64,000 nt of DNA from Vitrella brassicaformis (GCA_001179505.1 CDMY01000255.1:209728-273727), one strand, 5' to 3'; shown: positions 15,001 to 27,625, counted from the stretch's first letter. Numbers and translations are program-made. Notes: generated by a model not told the origin, from the sequence alone.

Positions 15001-18000
15001 GCAGGTACACCACCACTCGCACCGACCCAGTCGTCCGGTGCACGACCGAAGGCACCACGCTCTCGATCAGAGGCACCTCATAGACTCGCACAGTTGCACC
15101 AGCGGGCAGTGGGCTGTGGACGAAGGCTGCCGTTACCTCCTCTGCGGGCGTGCTGGGGTCATACTCGTCACCACAGGTGAGGAAGAGCTCCATCGGGCCT
15201 GACACAAGGCCGCTGGTGACTGGGCAAGACACCACATCAGTCCCTGACGTCAGTGCTGATGCCGTTGACAGGGATGCAGTGTCATCTGGCATGGGTGACG
15301 CAGCCGTCGTGCCGAGGCCCCCGAAGTGACATCGGCAGGTCAGTCGGTGGACGGGGAAGAGGCCGTCCTTCACCGCCAGCTGCATGTCCGGTCCCGGTGC
15401 CGACAGGCCGGCGAAGAGCACATAGGGGGACACAGACGCCAGCCGTCCAGGTCGGTAGAGATCCACGGACCCCACCACATCTGCGTCGCTGTGCACGGTC
15501 CGGCCTCTGTTGGTGCTGCATGGCGTGCTTCCAGAGCAGAGCACAAAGGTGAGTCTGGCCCCGTCGAGTAGCCTCTCCGCATCAATTTGCTGGATCTGTG
15601 GAGGGATGGCAGTGCACCGAACGGCAGTCTCATTGACCCACATCGCCCGAGTGGGCAGGGATGGCGGGAGCGAGTCGGCGATCACCTCGGCGGTCTTGGA
15701 GAGGGACGTGCTGTCGAGCAGCCACCAGCATTGGTGCTGGAATCGAGGGGAGAAGCGACCGCCGCGCACCCACACGTGCGATGACGAGTACATCGGGATC
15801 ACTGCGGGCTTGATCGAGAAGGGCCCGGTGGACGCTTCTTCGACGTTGAATGTGAAGGTCCCGAGTGCGATGCCGAATCGCCTGACCCATTCGTCACAGC
15901 TGTCGCCCCCTGCCTCTGTCGGTGGACACGCAAGCGGCATCACCATCAAGCTGACGTCCAAGTCGCCTTCATCAGGCGGCACCGTGCCGCCAGGCCACAC
16001 GCATCCCAGCACCGTCTCAAAGTCAGCCACACAAGGCAGCCACTCGGGCGCGGAGGCGCCTGACGGAGCGTACGTCGGCCGCTGCACTGCTCCGGTCGTC
16101 GTGTGCTGGAATCGACTCCACACAGTCACATTGCTCGTGAAACAACACCCGCGGAAATGAAAGTCCAATCGTTTGGCCGCCCCATTAGTTGTCTGCAGCT
16201 GCACCAGCGACTGAAGGGGGGCGTCAATGAAGATCGGATCAATCGCCTGGAGTATGGCTCGTGTGGGGATCCATGGGACAAGCGCCGCTGCGTCAGGCTG
16301 GACCGACAGCGCCAGCTGGAAGGTCCCCCGCCGTGCTGCAGAGATGTCGCACCGGCCGTGGGTCGAGTTGAGTCGATTAGCGAGGGTGATTGAGCCAGGC
16401 ACCGGGGGCTCGCCTCCATTGGGATCGACAGTGTCGCTGAGTATCCACCCGCAGTGCAGGGGATCTCCCCTCAGCCAGGGAGTCGACTGTGCGAAGGTGT
16501 CGGCAAGATGGAAGACGACCTCAGCGCTGCTGCCGTCGGCGAGGATGACCGGCGGCAGCCACTCCTCCACCTGCGGGTCGTCGTACAGCCACAGGCTGAG
16601 TCCCGTGCTGATGGTCTCGTAGCCGTCTTCGTGGAAGGTGAGCGAGAGAGGGATGGCCTGGAGTAAAAGACAGACACATCGTCCAATCAACTTCCACTCT
16701 TCTCTCTCTCTTTCTATTTTACCTACCTGGTTGGTGGGCATCGGCCCCGCCGCAGTCGTGTAAATGACGTCGGACTCTTTCAGGTTGCACACCACCTCCT
16801 CAGCCGATATCATTGTGGCGCCCACCTTCACCGTCATGCCACCCGCATCCAGCAGACACGCCGCGTACACCACACCCACAGGCATGCCTTCACCTGCCAC
16901 AATGGCTGAATAGCCACCACGCCGTGAGCCGCTGGCAGGGCTGATGGACGTGACGGAGGGCTGCTGGCGCACCCAAAGCGGCAGCAGACCAGACGACGAG
17001 AGGTTCGGGAGCGGCCCATGGATGAGCTCGATCGGTGCCGTCGGCTGTGAGGTGGAGGGGAGAGCGAGGTCCGTCGCAAAGTCGCCTGCAGCAGCAGGTG
17101 AGGCCAGGCCGAGGTAGAGACGTGCCGGCGTGCCGCTCTCGATGCTGCCCAGAGGAAGGACCGACCGCGGTGGAAAGGGGCAGAGGACCGCCACTTGGCT
17201 TAACACCAACGATCTCGCACGGTAGGCCACACCAGATGCCACCGATGGGGTGTCGAACCACACGCACACGGGGTCTGACTCAGCCCCGATGGGGAGATTG
17301 GCGGCATCGACAAACACCGGTGCAACGCTGCCGTCATCCTCTTGTGCGGAAGTGGGTAGGAAGCGCCATGAAGGCAGCAGCCTCAGTAGAAGAGTCCCGT
17401 CTGCTTTCTCGCGGTAGGCGACCTCAACACCATCAGACGTCAGCCGTCGCCGCACCGGACGAGGGGACTCGGTGACGAGGTCTTCCACAAACAGCACGTC
17501 CCCCCACAAGCCCCGAGAGATGCGCTTCTTGGACAGCGGCGGCAGCGCACAGGTGAAGTTCAGCAGGTGTGAAGGCCCCACAGGCGACACCTGAGCCGGA
17601 TACACGTCAATCTTGGCGCCAATAAGGCGGCAGATGGGCGACAATGGCTGCTCGCGAATGTTTGCAACGGACACCTCGACTGTGAACCCGCTGTGGCTCC
17701 CTGCTGCTGGCATGAGAGACGTCACTTGCGGGGCATCGCCGTATATGAACGCCGTTGCTTCCACGGACTCAATGAGGTTCGCGAACACCCTCAGGGGGGT
17801 CGAGAAGGGCGTGGCTGTCGCTGTATCAAGAGCAGGGCAGGTGCAGTGGATCTCTGAAGTCGCCACGTACTCCCCAGCCACAAAATGCGTCCCAAACTGG
17901 CAGCCGAGGTGGGGCGCGTAGGTGAATCCGCTTCCCGTGATGCGCACCTCCCAACCACCAGCAGAGCTGCACCAGTTGGGCTCCACTGCCTGGACGACGG

Positions 18001-21000
18001 GGCGGCTGACGAGCGTCATGGATGCCTTATTCGATGACAGCCACTGCCGTCCATTGTGAGACACCTGGGGCTGAAAGGAGTCGCCAACTGCTCCGAGAGT
18101 CGTTCCCGACGCCGGGTAGCAAAGAACTGCCGTCCACGAGACCCACAGCGCCACACCCGGCACATCGGCACCAAAGCGGCATTGGAGTGTCGTCAGGTTG
18201 AGGAAGGGGCCGCCGTGGATGGTGACGGGTAGGTTGGTGTCGTAGATAAGATGAGAAGGCGACACACCTGTTACACGCGCGTTGAGAGGCGGCAATGTGA
18301 CCATAAGCGGGGGGTTTGTGAAGACCTCTCCTCTGCCGTCCAGGCTCATATCGACCGTGACAGTGGCCGCCACCCCCTCGAACACGCGCCATCCGTTGTC
18401 GCTGAGAAGGGGCAACGCCAACAGAGAGCTGTCCGCCGCCACCACAAACGAACACAGGACCTCACCCTGGGAGACGACGGTGATGTTGCTGCTAGTCAGC
18501 CTCGGCAAGGCATCGGCAAGATAGCCGTCAGGGAGTGACGACAAGAAAACGTCTCCTGGGCGCCAGCTGTCGCTCATTGGACTCAGGCGACACGTGAACC
18601 CCTGGCTGCCGCTCACGGGGGTCGATGCATTGCCGGGCTCCACAGCCACAAGCACGGCCAGAAGGAGAGTGTCGTCGGGCAGGATCTCGTACTGATGGAC
18701 ACTCAGACCGGTCGCTCGCGGAACATCGACAATGGTGACATCGAATGGGGTGGGGTGAGACTGCTGGCCGTCGATGGACAGGCTTAGAGGAAGAGCCGTG
18801 GCAGCGGTGGCGGTGGGCGGGGTGCTGCACATGAGGGTGGTCGTGTTGACGAACAGGGCGGGAAGCCGCCACTTGCCATCGAACGCGCAAGCCGTGTACG
18901 GGGAGGGTGCGAATGACAGACCCGTGAGCATGACGGTCGTCTCAGATGCCGCCTGCACGAGCAACAAGCAAGCAAAGAAGCAAACAATTTGCAATGAATC
19001 GACGACGCCATTCTTTCGTTTGTTCACCGCAATGTTGCGAGGGCGAACTTCAGTCACAACCGGGACGTCGACATAGTGGAACCTCAGTCTCACATCCTCG
19101 CGCCATGTCCACCCTCCGTCTTCAGACAGCCACACGAAAGCCTCTGTAACGTCGCTGCCCAGCGCAGCCGCAGCAGGTGCGTCGCATCGCCACATTGTGT
19201 CATTCAGACGAACGATCGCCGTCACGTACACATCTGCCTCGGGACCCTCTCTCTCTGCAAGAGGCGGCACGGTGCGGTCGGTTGCAGTGAAAGCACATCG
19301 GAGAGCATCCCCAAGCGAAGCGAGGCCTCTCCCCTCCCACATCAGAATTCGTGTGCCGCCTGTCTTCGGTCCATAATGTGGCGAATAGGCCACTTCACCG
19401 GTCGGCCGTGAGATCCCGAGGGCACCGGCGTGGTAGCCAGCTGAGGGCCACACAACGGGAACGGCCCTCCACACATCAGTCGTCATAAAGGTGGCATTGC
19501 TGACGGTCTCGTCGAATGCGTGGGTGGGATCGTCGCAGGTGACTCCAGCATGGAATCGGTGCCCTCCCTCCCCGCCACTGGCGATGGGCACTCCAGTGGT
19601 CATGTCGCCGAATGAGCATGTGATGGACGTCAGCCCGCCTGCCGGTGTCCTCTCTTCCGACGAAGTGCCCATTGTCACAATTCCACCCACATTCGTGACG
19701 TCTCCACGCTGCATCAGCGACTGCGCATTCGGGACGTCGGCACTGACCAGCACGCACAGAGGAGACACACAGGTCAGTTCATCGCTCGCTGGTGGGTCCA
19801 GGACGAAGGTGGTGCTGTATGACGACCGGTAAGACGCCGCACTGGGCCCATCAGCCCTCATAAGACGCCCCCCTGCCGGCAGAGCTGGAACAACCGTCGC
19901 TGGCTCAAGTAGTACATCGAGCTTCAGTGCATTGCTGGCGGGATGGGGCGGGTCGTCGGAATAGACTTCCACATCCCACTGGGACGGCCGGGTGGTCGAC
20001 AGCACGACGGACGGCAGCTCACACACGAGAGTGTGGTAGTGCACCGACAGGGCTAGAACAGAGGCGCTGGTGGCCGCCGTAGTGGTGAGAGTGAACTTGC
20101 AGCGCCATGGTACCGACAGAGGAAACGCCGCACCAGAGACCTCTATGCGCGCCGGGACCGAAGTTGCGGCAGCTGCACGGATGGTTCGGGGCTTCAAGGC
20201 CACGATGTAAGCCGCCATCCCCCCTCCCGTCCCCCCAAGTCCGCCCAGCCACCGCACCGAATGTTCAAACGTGTCAGAAACGACAGTTGTCGTCGCAGTT
20301 TGAGGCCCCACTCCTCTGAGCACCGTCCCTGGCTGGCCGGCCGACCATGCGAGCAGGACTGGCAGACGCGCGGAAGATTTGAGAGCGGCCGACGCTTGGC
20401 CCGTCCGCCATGCGATGGGGATGGGGCAGCGGACGGTCGTGTCGCTCTCGACGGTTGCGTGCTGCCACTCCGGTGCTGGGTCGGTCCACGCGAAGCCGAT
20501 GATGCACCACGCGGCTGCCCCAATGGTGGTGGGGAAGTTCTGGCCGGTGATGGCGATGTGACTCGTTCCTTCACCGATAGCAGGAGGCGACACACCGTCA
20601 GCGAGAGGCCGCGGCAGCACCGTCTGCTGGGGACCCACAGGCGCCGTCACGTCAGTAGTGGCCACGTGGGTCGCGATGACGAGTGACGCAGGCGAGAGGA
20701 CCACCCGCAGATCACCGGTGTGTGTCCATGCGGGCGGCAGCCGCTGCAGGCACCGATAAGTGCCATCGCCCTGCAGCCATGCCAGCGATGGGGCCGGCTG
20801 GGATGATGGGATGGCCGTCGGATCATCGTGTGCGGGCGATGACTGATTGTTTGCGAGCAGCCAGCAGATGGAGGGGTTGGTGAGGCCCGTCGCCGTGACC
20901 GGGATGGGGATGTTGGTGGCCTCCAGCAGCGGTATGGCCAGGGGGGCTGACGTCACTTGCCGCGTGGCAGAGGCCACAGACACATCCAGAGAACTGTCGG

Positions 21001-23836
21001 GGTGGGTCAGACCGCCATCGAAGGACACCGTCACCTCCCAATAAGATGAATCTGAATCGTATAATTAATGCACACACATAAGCACATTCACATGCTCTAC
21101 ACGAGGACCCCTATGAGACGTGTGCCCACCTGTGAGCGTGTCGGTCCATGTTGGCACTGTGCACGCGATCCTTGTCGCACCCTGCCTCCGGGCTACCACG
21201 TTGTGTGTCGATGCCGCGCCAGGCATCGACCGAAACCGACACATGACCGTCGTGTACGAGTCGTCATGGGCGTCTCCCCCCTTGCCCATCGACGGCAGAG
21301 AAGTCACCATCACATCTGGCGAAACGAAGAACGACAAAGACCAGAATCGTACCCACGTGGATCACTGTGCATGCCGTCTGTATACACCTTACCGATTGTG
21401 TCTCCGCCGGCTGCAGCCACGGTCAGAGGCGTCACAGCGATGTTGCGGGCTGAGGGAAGCCCTTGACGGTGAGGCGAAGACAATGACGCCACAGAGGGGA
21501 CCCTAAACAGGACACCGCACACACACGGATGCATGCGTGTGACAATCTACACGTGGTGTCACGTCGTACCAGACGTCGGGTTTGAGCATTGCGACCAGTA
21601 CACACACGGGGGAGCGAGGCGGACACTGACCCCCGGCGACCAAAACCTGACACAAACACACAGTCGACGCAGCGAATCCATGTACTCCCGGTGCCGTGCT
21701 CTATCTATGTCGACACCTCTGCATCTCCCGTGCGCGGGTCGACAATGGCCATGGCGGGCGATTCCACATACATCTGCGATGCGGTCCCTGTCAGGGGCTC
21801 AAAACATGACGAAGCCGGCGGGGGGCACGACAGCCTCGTGGCGTTGACCACACTGCCCACGGTCCAGCACTCCTCTCGATGGCTCCACCGGCACTGGAGT
21901 GTAGCGGCACGTGGCGGAGTATCGGCTGCAGAAACCAGACCACGAATCTGCATTTGATGCCCTTTTGCCTGGTGGTTGTCTCGTCAGCTACCCACCTTGG
22001 TATATGGCCATGATGTCGCCGATCTTGTCGAATCCCTCCCCCACCAGTGCGATGGGATAGCTATGTACAGGCACCCACCCACCCCCACTGCCGCCCTCCT
22101 CCATTATCAACACCGAGGGCCGCAGCTCCGACACTGTCAGGTCGCCTCCCAATATCAACACACGCGACCTCTCCGGGCTGCCCCAGGCACTGCTCCAGTG
22201 CTGCCCGCCGTCCAGAGACACCGATACCTCATGCAGACCGCCGTACGAAGAGCTCGATAGCGTGACACTCGTGTCGCCTTCAACTTCGCACAGGACCTCC
22301 ACAGTTGCAGCTGTCAGACCCTGTGAGCGATCAAGTGTCGACAGGCCGCCGGCAACAACTAGTTCTGTCCCCACCCGACACTTGACATTCCTTGCTGCCC
22401 GAGCCAGTGACATGGCCGGCCCCTCAGCGCCGACCCAAGGGAATAGCTCGCCCACTGTCTCCTTCACCTTCACTCGCAGAACGGCCGCCCCGCCCCTCTG
22501 TGTCCGCCGAGCCAGATGCGCAAAGGAGGGCGGCATAATGAGCCACCGTGGGTCAACGTGAGTCGTCCTGGGCGGAGAGTCGACCACCGGCAGCTTCCTT
22601 GGCGCCATGACAAAGGGCCCTGCCTCAGCGAGAGCCACACCCACATCATGCTGCCCAACCGGGAGAGTGGTGGGTGTGCGGCATAGCACTGCAGAGTCGT
22701 TGGCGTAGGTGGGCGTGACGGCGCCATGGCCCTCGAACCAGCAAAAGGATGAAGCAGGGATGGGAAACGCGCCCGTGACGGTCAGCAGTGAGGATGTGGA
22801 CACGTAGAGGAGCGATGGGCGGAAGGAGTGGACCACCACGGGTGTGTGAGCTAGCAGCGGAAGGAAGGATGTGCGATGGGTGGCGATGAGGTTGCTGGCG
22901 GGACCCGTCGAGAAGGCCGCCAGGGACACGTACACCGTGCAGAAGGATGGATGGGAACCAGACAAACAACGGGGCAGCTGAACAGATACACACGGACGGA
23001 GGGATGAGGCTGCTAAACGGATGTTTCCTCCCCCCTCATATCCCGCGTACCGGCGGCACGAGGCACCGAAAGACGACACTCGTCACTGCGGTTGCGGTCG
23101 CGCTGCGATAGCTGCCCACACGATTTCCCTCGAACTCGCAGCTGACATCCAGACCAAGCAGCGGGAGGCCATTATCCACCTTCATATGCACCGTAGCTCC
23201 GCCCACCCACGGCACCACCCTCGGCGACACTGCCACCAGGCGAGGCAGAGAGGCCAGTCCAGCCGTCCCCTGGTCGGTCTGCGCCACATCCACAGTGACA
23301 GACTGACCCACCGCGGCCAACAGACGATCAGCATCGACACCGCTGTCATCAGTCGCCGCGTACTCGATGAGGATGACATCATAGCCCTCATATGTGTGGC
23401 ATCTCGTGTAAGTGAGTGTGGCGAGGGCGGCCGACGCACTCGTGAATGGGCCGAAGACCGTCGTCGTGCCGTTGAGTGCCGTGTCGATAGAGAGGCCAGC
23501 CACTGGAGTGACAGTCACATCGCCGTGGAAGGCCCGAACACGGGCGGCCAGATGAGTGGTCCCGCTGCCCTCTATGCCCACATTCGTCACCTCTGTGACG
23601 CGACAAGAGGACGAAAGCGCCCCGGGGATGCTCAGACACGTCCAGAGAGTGGCACATGCAACCACCAGGATGAAAGATACATGGCGCCTGCTGCTTGTCG
23701 TACATGATGAATCGGATCCACCAGCTACTTCATCAGTGCACACTCCTCTCGTGGTTGCCTCACACGGACATAGTCTCGCAGAAGCAGGGCAGGCGGGATC
23801 AGTTGCATCATCTGCTTCATCTGCTTCGTGCTTCAT
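1..23836 (-). CDS. Giant TIG/IPT-repeat surface protein with Cys-rich tail (3' end outside window)
   Basis: Fourteen exons join in phase: 23836-23051, 22977-21996, 21925-21715, 21502-21393, 21315-21130, 21051-19028, 18952-16727, 16657-13499, 13421-7547, 7486-5314, 5238-3295, 3224-2336, 2258-849 and 776 to the edge, giving at least 7,583 residues. The start is the first ATG after an in-frame stop. Residues about 52-75 form a hydrophobic signal or anchor segment. Most of the protein is a tandem series of immunoglobulin-like TIG/IPT repeats, each showing the cadence V.P..G...GGT, then C.FG, then C..P. At the usual 85-110 residues per repeat this would allow roughly 65-85; I did not count them. 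The final exon (776-1) is rich in CP.G and C..G..C patterns like GCC2/GCC3 (ephrin-receptor-like) modules and is still open at base 1. TIG repeats are extracellular, so a secreted or membrane-anchored coat protein is likely. The exon 3/4 junction (21715/21502) is the least certain. Long plus-strand frames here are shadows. Confidence 0.88.
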
Positions 23837-23971
23837 CTATCCATCGTGATGCTGGGATGGTTGTTGCACGTCAGAGATCTGCACCTCCCTCCTGCGCGCC
23901 ATCTTGCGAGCTTTTTCATCCTCCAAGCTTCCATTCATCACTTTGGCGTAAGGAGAGAAGAAGGTGACGAG
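23837..23971. promoter_or_regulatory. Bidirectional promoter, TIG gene / BBS4
   Basis: Only 135 bp separate the two start codons, which point away from each other. The stretch contains TTGCGAGCTTTTT near 23,904-23,916, an occurrence of the TGCGAGCT motif found near other starts in the window. Both promoters and both 5' UTRs must fit here or overlap the neighbour. Confidence 0.6.
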
Positions 23972-25826
23972 ATGACCGAGGAGGGCCGTTCGCCACCAGT
24001 AGCTGCCATCGCAAGGCGCGATTCCAGGACTTCCAGACCATCCCTTCTCCGCGAGCGGCTCAACTGGCTCATCTACGCCCTGTATGTGCGTCATGACTTC
24101 GCTGACAGCCTCCGGGTGATAGAGGAGGTGCTCAAGGAGAGCCGGGGCCTTTGTGAGTACGCCATCTTCGTCAAGGGGCTCAACAAGCGGCTGGAGGGAA
24201 GGGTGCACGAGAGCCTGTCGCTGTTCCAGGCGGCAGCGTGCCTCAATCCGCAGGCCCTCAACAACCTCAAGCAGGTGGCCAAGTCGCTGTATCTGCTGGG
24301 CCGCCACCGAGCCGCACTCGACGTGTATGAGGAGGCGCAGAGGATAGAGCCGGAGGACTGGGCCACCTGGCACCACAAAGGCCTCTGCCACGTCCACCTC
24401 AGGCAGTACAATGAGGCTGTCGTCTGCTTCGAAAAGTAAGCCGAAACAGACCAGAGGCAGGAAAGGGATCGGATCTGTGCGGTCATTCATTGCTTCCATT
24501 CCATCTGTTCGGTGGTGGTGCTGCCATTCATTCAGTGCGAACTCCATCCATCGGCACGACGCGACGTTCCACCAGCTGGGTCGTGTGCACGCCCTGCGCG
24601 ATGACTTTCGGTCGGCCATAGACGTCTACAGCGAGGCGTTGGAGTTCAACCCCGACTCTGCTGATCTGCTGGCCGTCCTGGGCATCTACTACCTGCGGCT
24701 GGGCGACACCGCCAAGGCATTCGAGCACCTCGGCAACGCACTCACCATCGACCCACGCAAGGAGAAAGCCATTCTAGCCGCAGGATCCATCATACAGGAC
24801 CACGGAGGTGCGTGGGGAGGGGCGGCAGGCAGAGAGAGGCACTGGTTGCTCAATGGTGTCCTGCGTGTATGTGTGGTGTGAGTCAGATACCGACGTAGCG
24901 TTGCGTAAGTATCGCGTTGCGGCTCAGCAGACGCCCCATTCGGCGCAGCTGTGGAGCAACGTGGGGATGTGTTTCTTTCACAAGGAGAAGTTCGTGGCGG
25001 CAGCGGCGTGCCTCAAGAGGGCCCTCTACCTCGACCCGTTCGAGTGGATCATAGCCCACAACCTGGGGCTAGTGCACCTCAGGACAGGTGGGCCACGCTC
25101 ACAGACAGAATGGACACACGCCTGCAGGGAGTTCCGAATCGTTCTCTCACTCTCGCCTCTGTGCGTGAATGCAGGTCAGTATGCGTCGGCGTTCCACTAC
25201 CTGTCTGCCTCCATCAACATCAAGGTGTGATGCGGAAAGTGCAGCTGCGTCAGTGGGGCAATGAATGCGTGCCTGTTGTGCGTGCCATCAGCCGGACTTC
25301 CCTCCCTCGTACCACTACCTGGCCATCGCCCTCTCGAAGCTAGACGACTTTGCCAACGCATGCCATGCATTCGATAAGGTCAGTGGGTGCCTCAACACTA
25401 CACACGCACATTCACAGGTGTGGTGGATGGTATGCTTTTCCAGGCCCTGGAGCATGGCCCCGATCTTGCGACACTGCTCAACTACGCCATCACCCTGCAC
25501 CGACATGGCGCGACCGTCGAGGCCAAACAGAAGGTCAGCCCACACACACACACACACACACACACAACCAAGCGGCTGACACGACACTATCCACGATCTT
25601 GCCTGTCCCTTCTTGCGGTTCTATGTGTCAGTTGTCTGCATTCGATGCGGCGTGGGGCGCCCTCGACAGCGGTATACGGGCGTCTGAGACGGGCCTGGAG
25701 GAGCAGCGCAGCGCCCTGCATGGCAGCTTGTATGGTGTGGAGCCGCCGTCTGTGCCCCATGCCGCGCCCTCGGCTGCTGTGCCGCCCTCTGCGGGGGACG
25801 CTGACCCACCCTCACCAGGGCTCTAG
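23972..25826 (+). CDS. BBS4: BBSome subunit BBS4 (TPR protein)
   Basis: Seven exons join in phase: 23972-24435, 24536-24807, 24887-25087, 25175-25224, 25292-25378, 25444-25533 and 25632-25826, giving 452 residues against about 520 in human BBS4. The protein is a run of tetratricopeptide repeats. Segments diagnostic of BBS4 rather than generic TPR proteins are [16 protein letters not shown] (about residue 25), [68 protein letters not shown] and [12 protein letters not shown]. The last exon is a short low-complexity tail. BBS4 is a core subunit of the BBSome, the coat that moves membrane proteins out of and into cilia with intraflagellar transport, so this organism should make cilia or flagella at some stage. 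Its neighbour is the divergent giant TIG gene. Confidence 0.95.
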
Positions 25827-26584
25827 AGGAAGACAGAGGGAGGGAGGCGATAGTGCATTCTGTGTGTATGTCTGTGACGTGTGTGTACATAGCGTGTGTG
25901 TTGACGTATGCGTGGGCGACGGAGGACTGACGGCAGTGCTGGGGCTCATACGACGGACATGTGCCTTTCGCTTCAACTGTACCTTCGCTCTCCATGCAAG
26001 ACAGCACCCACACAACCACCCCAACACCTAGTACGTATGCGTCTTTTGCGCCCTTGTTTTTCGAGAGAGGCGTGCTCTGGAATCGCGCACCTGTGTGCCT
26101 GTGGGCGAACCTCAATGTCTATCTGGCGATCCTTCCTATTTCTTTTTCCACATGGCGAGAGTAAGCCTCCGCCAATGTGAAAAGGCGGCCGGTAGTATGG
26201 GTCATGAAGTATACCTCAAGTCCTCTGACTTCTGCCCACAGTCTTCCTTTGGGATTAGCTAGGGCCTGCCGATGGCTGCCAAATCCACTGAGATAGAAAG
26301 AGACAGACAGACAGAGAAACAGGCAGACAGACAGAGAAACAGGCAGACAGACAGACAGGCAGGCAGACAGGCAGATTCTGATAGGCAAGTTATGGCTAGT
26401 CGCACGGATCTGCTCGTCGCCGTGGACGCTGCCATCAATTGGCTGCCATTTCGATACAGGCAGGTCTGCCAATGTGTAAATACATGCAATGTGGGGGCGC
26501 CCCCCCCCGTCTCAGCCCGTGCTCCTCAATTCCCGTCGTTGTGCACAGCGACAAGATTCCGGCAGCAGCCTGCGAGTCAGCACA
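25827..26584. other. Intergenic stretch with short tandem repeats
   Basis: No supported gene in this 758-bp stretch. It holds the BBS4 3' region, TG-rich DNA around 25,855-25,905, and an imperfect AGAC/AGGC repeat array at about 26,301-26,372 followed by the upstream region of the next gene. Confidence 0.6.
26301..26372. repeat. AGAC/AGGC microsatellite array
   Basis: Interrupted tetranucleotide array of AGAC units with AGGC and AGAA variants, about 70 bp. Similar AGAC arrays recur at 42,720-42,746, 51,216-51,240 (as GTCT) and 63,372-63,391, so this is a genome-wide low-complexity class. Confidence 0.85.
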
Positions 26585-27519
26585 ATGCACTCGTCATTCT
26601 TCGTCGTGGTTCTTCTCGCCCTCGTGAGCCAAGACTCTCAAGCTGTGAAGATCACACACGGTGTCGGGGCTGACACAGGTGCGAGGACATGCACACGTGC
26701 AGGGGCACATGGATGGGCTTTGCAGGCGCTCGAGGCATCATCGATTTGATCCAAAACCCAGACTACCGTCGCTTCGCGGCACAAAACGTCTCCGATTTCT
26801 TCTCGGAGAAGGCAGAGGCAATCTCCGATTTCGTCGGAACCAAGCTTAAGCTGTCGGCCTGCACTGTGATTTTCGAGCCGGAGGACGTCACTGGAATGCT
26901 TCCCGAAGGCGCCACAGAGAAGCATCTCTTTCGGATGGAAGGCAAGCGCTACAGCCACTTGCCGTTCAAGAGCTGCCCTGCCCCTCACATCTGCGTGGTG
27001 ACCCACGTCCGTCTGAATTTCCAAGGGAGCTTCCCCACACAGACGGACGGTGACGTACGTTACGCACGTCCTCACGCACATACAAACACATCGCCCTTTA
27101 ATTTGGCCACTTTTAGGGCACCTGCGTCACCTACAAGAAGGGAGAGACGCTCAAGAACTGTCATAGCTTCGGAAAGCAGTCGGTTGGTGAGCCTGGAGAG
27201 CGCTCGTTCATGTCCTACTGCACCCAGAAAGACATGGTGAGCACATCGAGAAACGTGGCTCCATTCATACGTACCTGAAGCTGCCTGTTCCGTCGGGTTG
27301 TTATTGAAGGATGTCGTGGCGACTTGGGATGGTGGCGATAGCATTTCCAAGGCCGTCTTCTGTGGATACGACGTTGGTCCGAAAGATTACCAGAGCAAGC
27401 AACACAGCCAGCTTGCTGACGCCTGTGCGCACCCTTGTCCCGTGCGTCTGTGCCCCAGAATACCGCTGCTTCTAATCTTCGCAGTTGAGACATGCAACAG
27501 ATGCGTTGAGAGACATTAA
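26585..27519 (+). CDS. Small secreted protein of unknown function
   Basis: Proposed exons are 26585-26678, 26726-27054, 27117-27236, 27310-27424 and 27485-27519, about 230 residues. The start gives a clear signal peptide, MHSSFFVVVLLALVSQDSQA. The mature part contains scattered cysteines (SACTVIF, KSCPAPHICVV, GTCVTY, KNCHSF, SYCTQK, FCGYD), consistent with a disulfide-bonded secreted or endomembrane protein. No known domain recognised. The first intron is only 47 nt. The 3' end is uncertain: a donor at 27,425 gives an in-frame ending at 27,519, while a donor at 27,442 would shift frame and run to 27,688, overlapping the convergent gene. I prefer 27,519. Confidence 0.65.
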
Positions 27520-27625
27520 TCAACCGACACCAATGTGCATGTCGTCCGTCTCACGAGTCGTCATACACGCACTGAGACCCTCACGACTGCTGTCTCTGCT
27601 CAGTGCGGTTCGTTGGCCGACTGGT

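Noticed and set aside
1-21000. Many plus-strand open frames of 80-280 codons opposite the TIG gene (for example 7,840-8,685 and 10,045-10,845)
   Set aside because: They are GC-driven shadows: the minus strand has continuous TIG repeats and phase-true introns, while these frames have no domain logic or splice continuity.
23837-24619. 260-codon minus-strand open frame opposite BBS4 exons 1-2
   Set aside because: It runs antisense across a BBS4 exon and through an intron; the BBS4 reading explains the conservation.
25541-25566. CA repeats and AGAC arrays as CRISPR-like or telomeric DNA
   Set aside because: They are plain microsatellites without spacers and are scattered through introns and intergenic DNA.
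23972-25826. Reading the TPR gene as CDC27/APC3 or O-GlcNAc transferase
   Set aside because: Specific segments (ERLNWL..., [27 protein letters not shown]) match BBS4, not those families.
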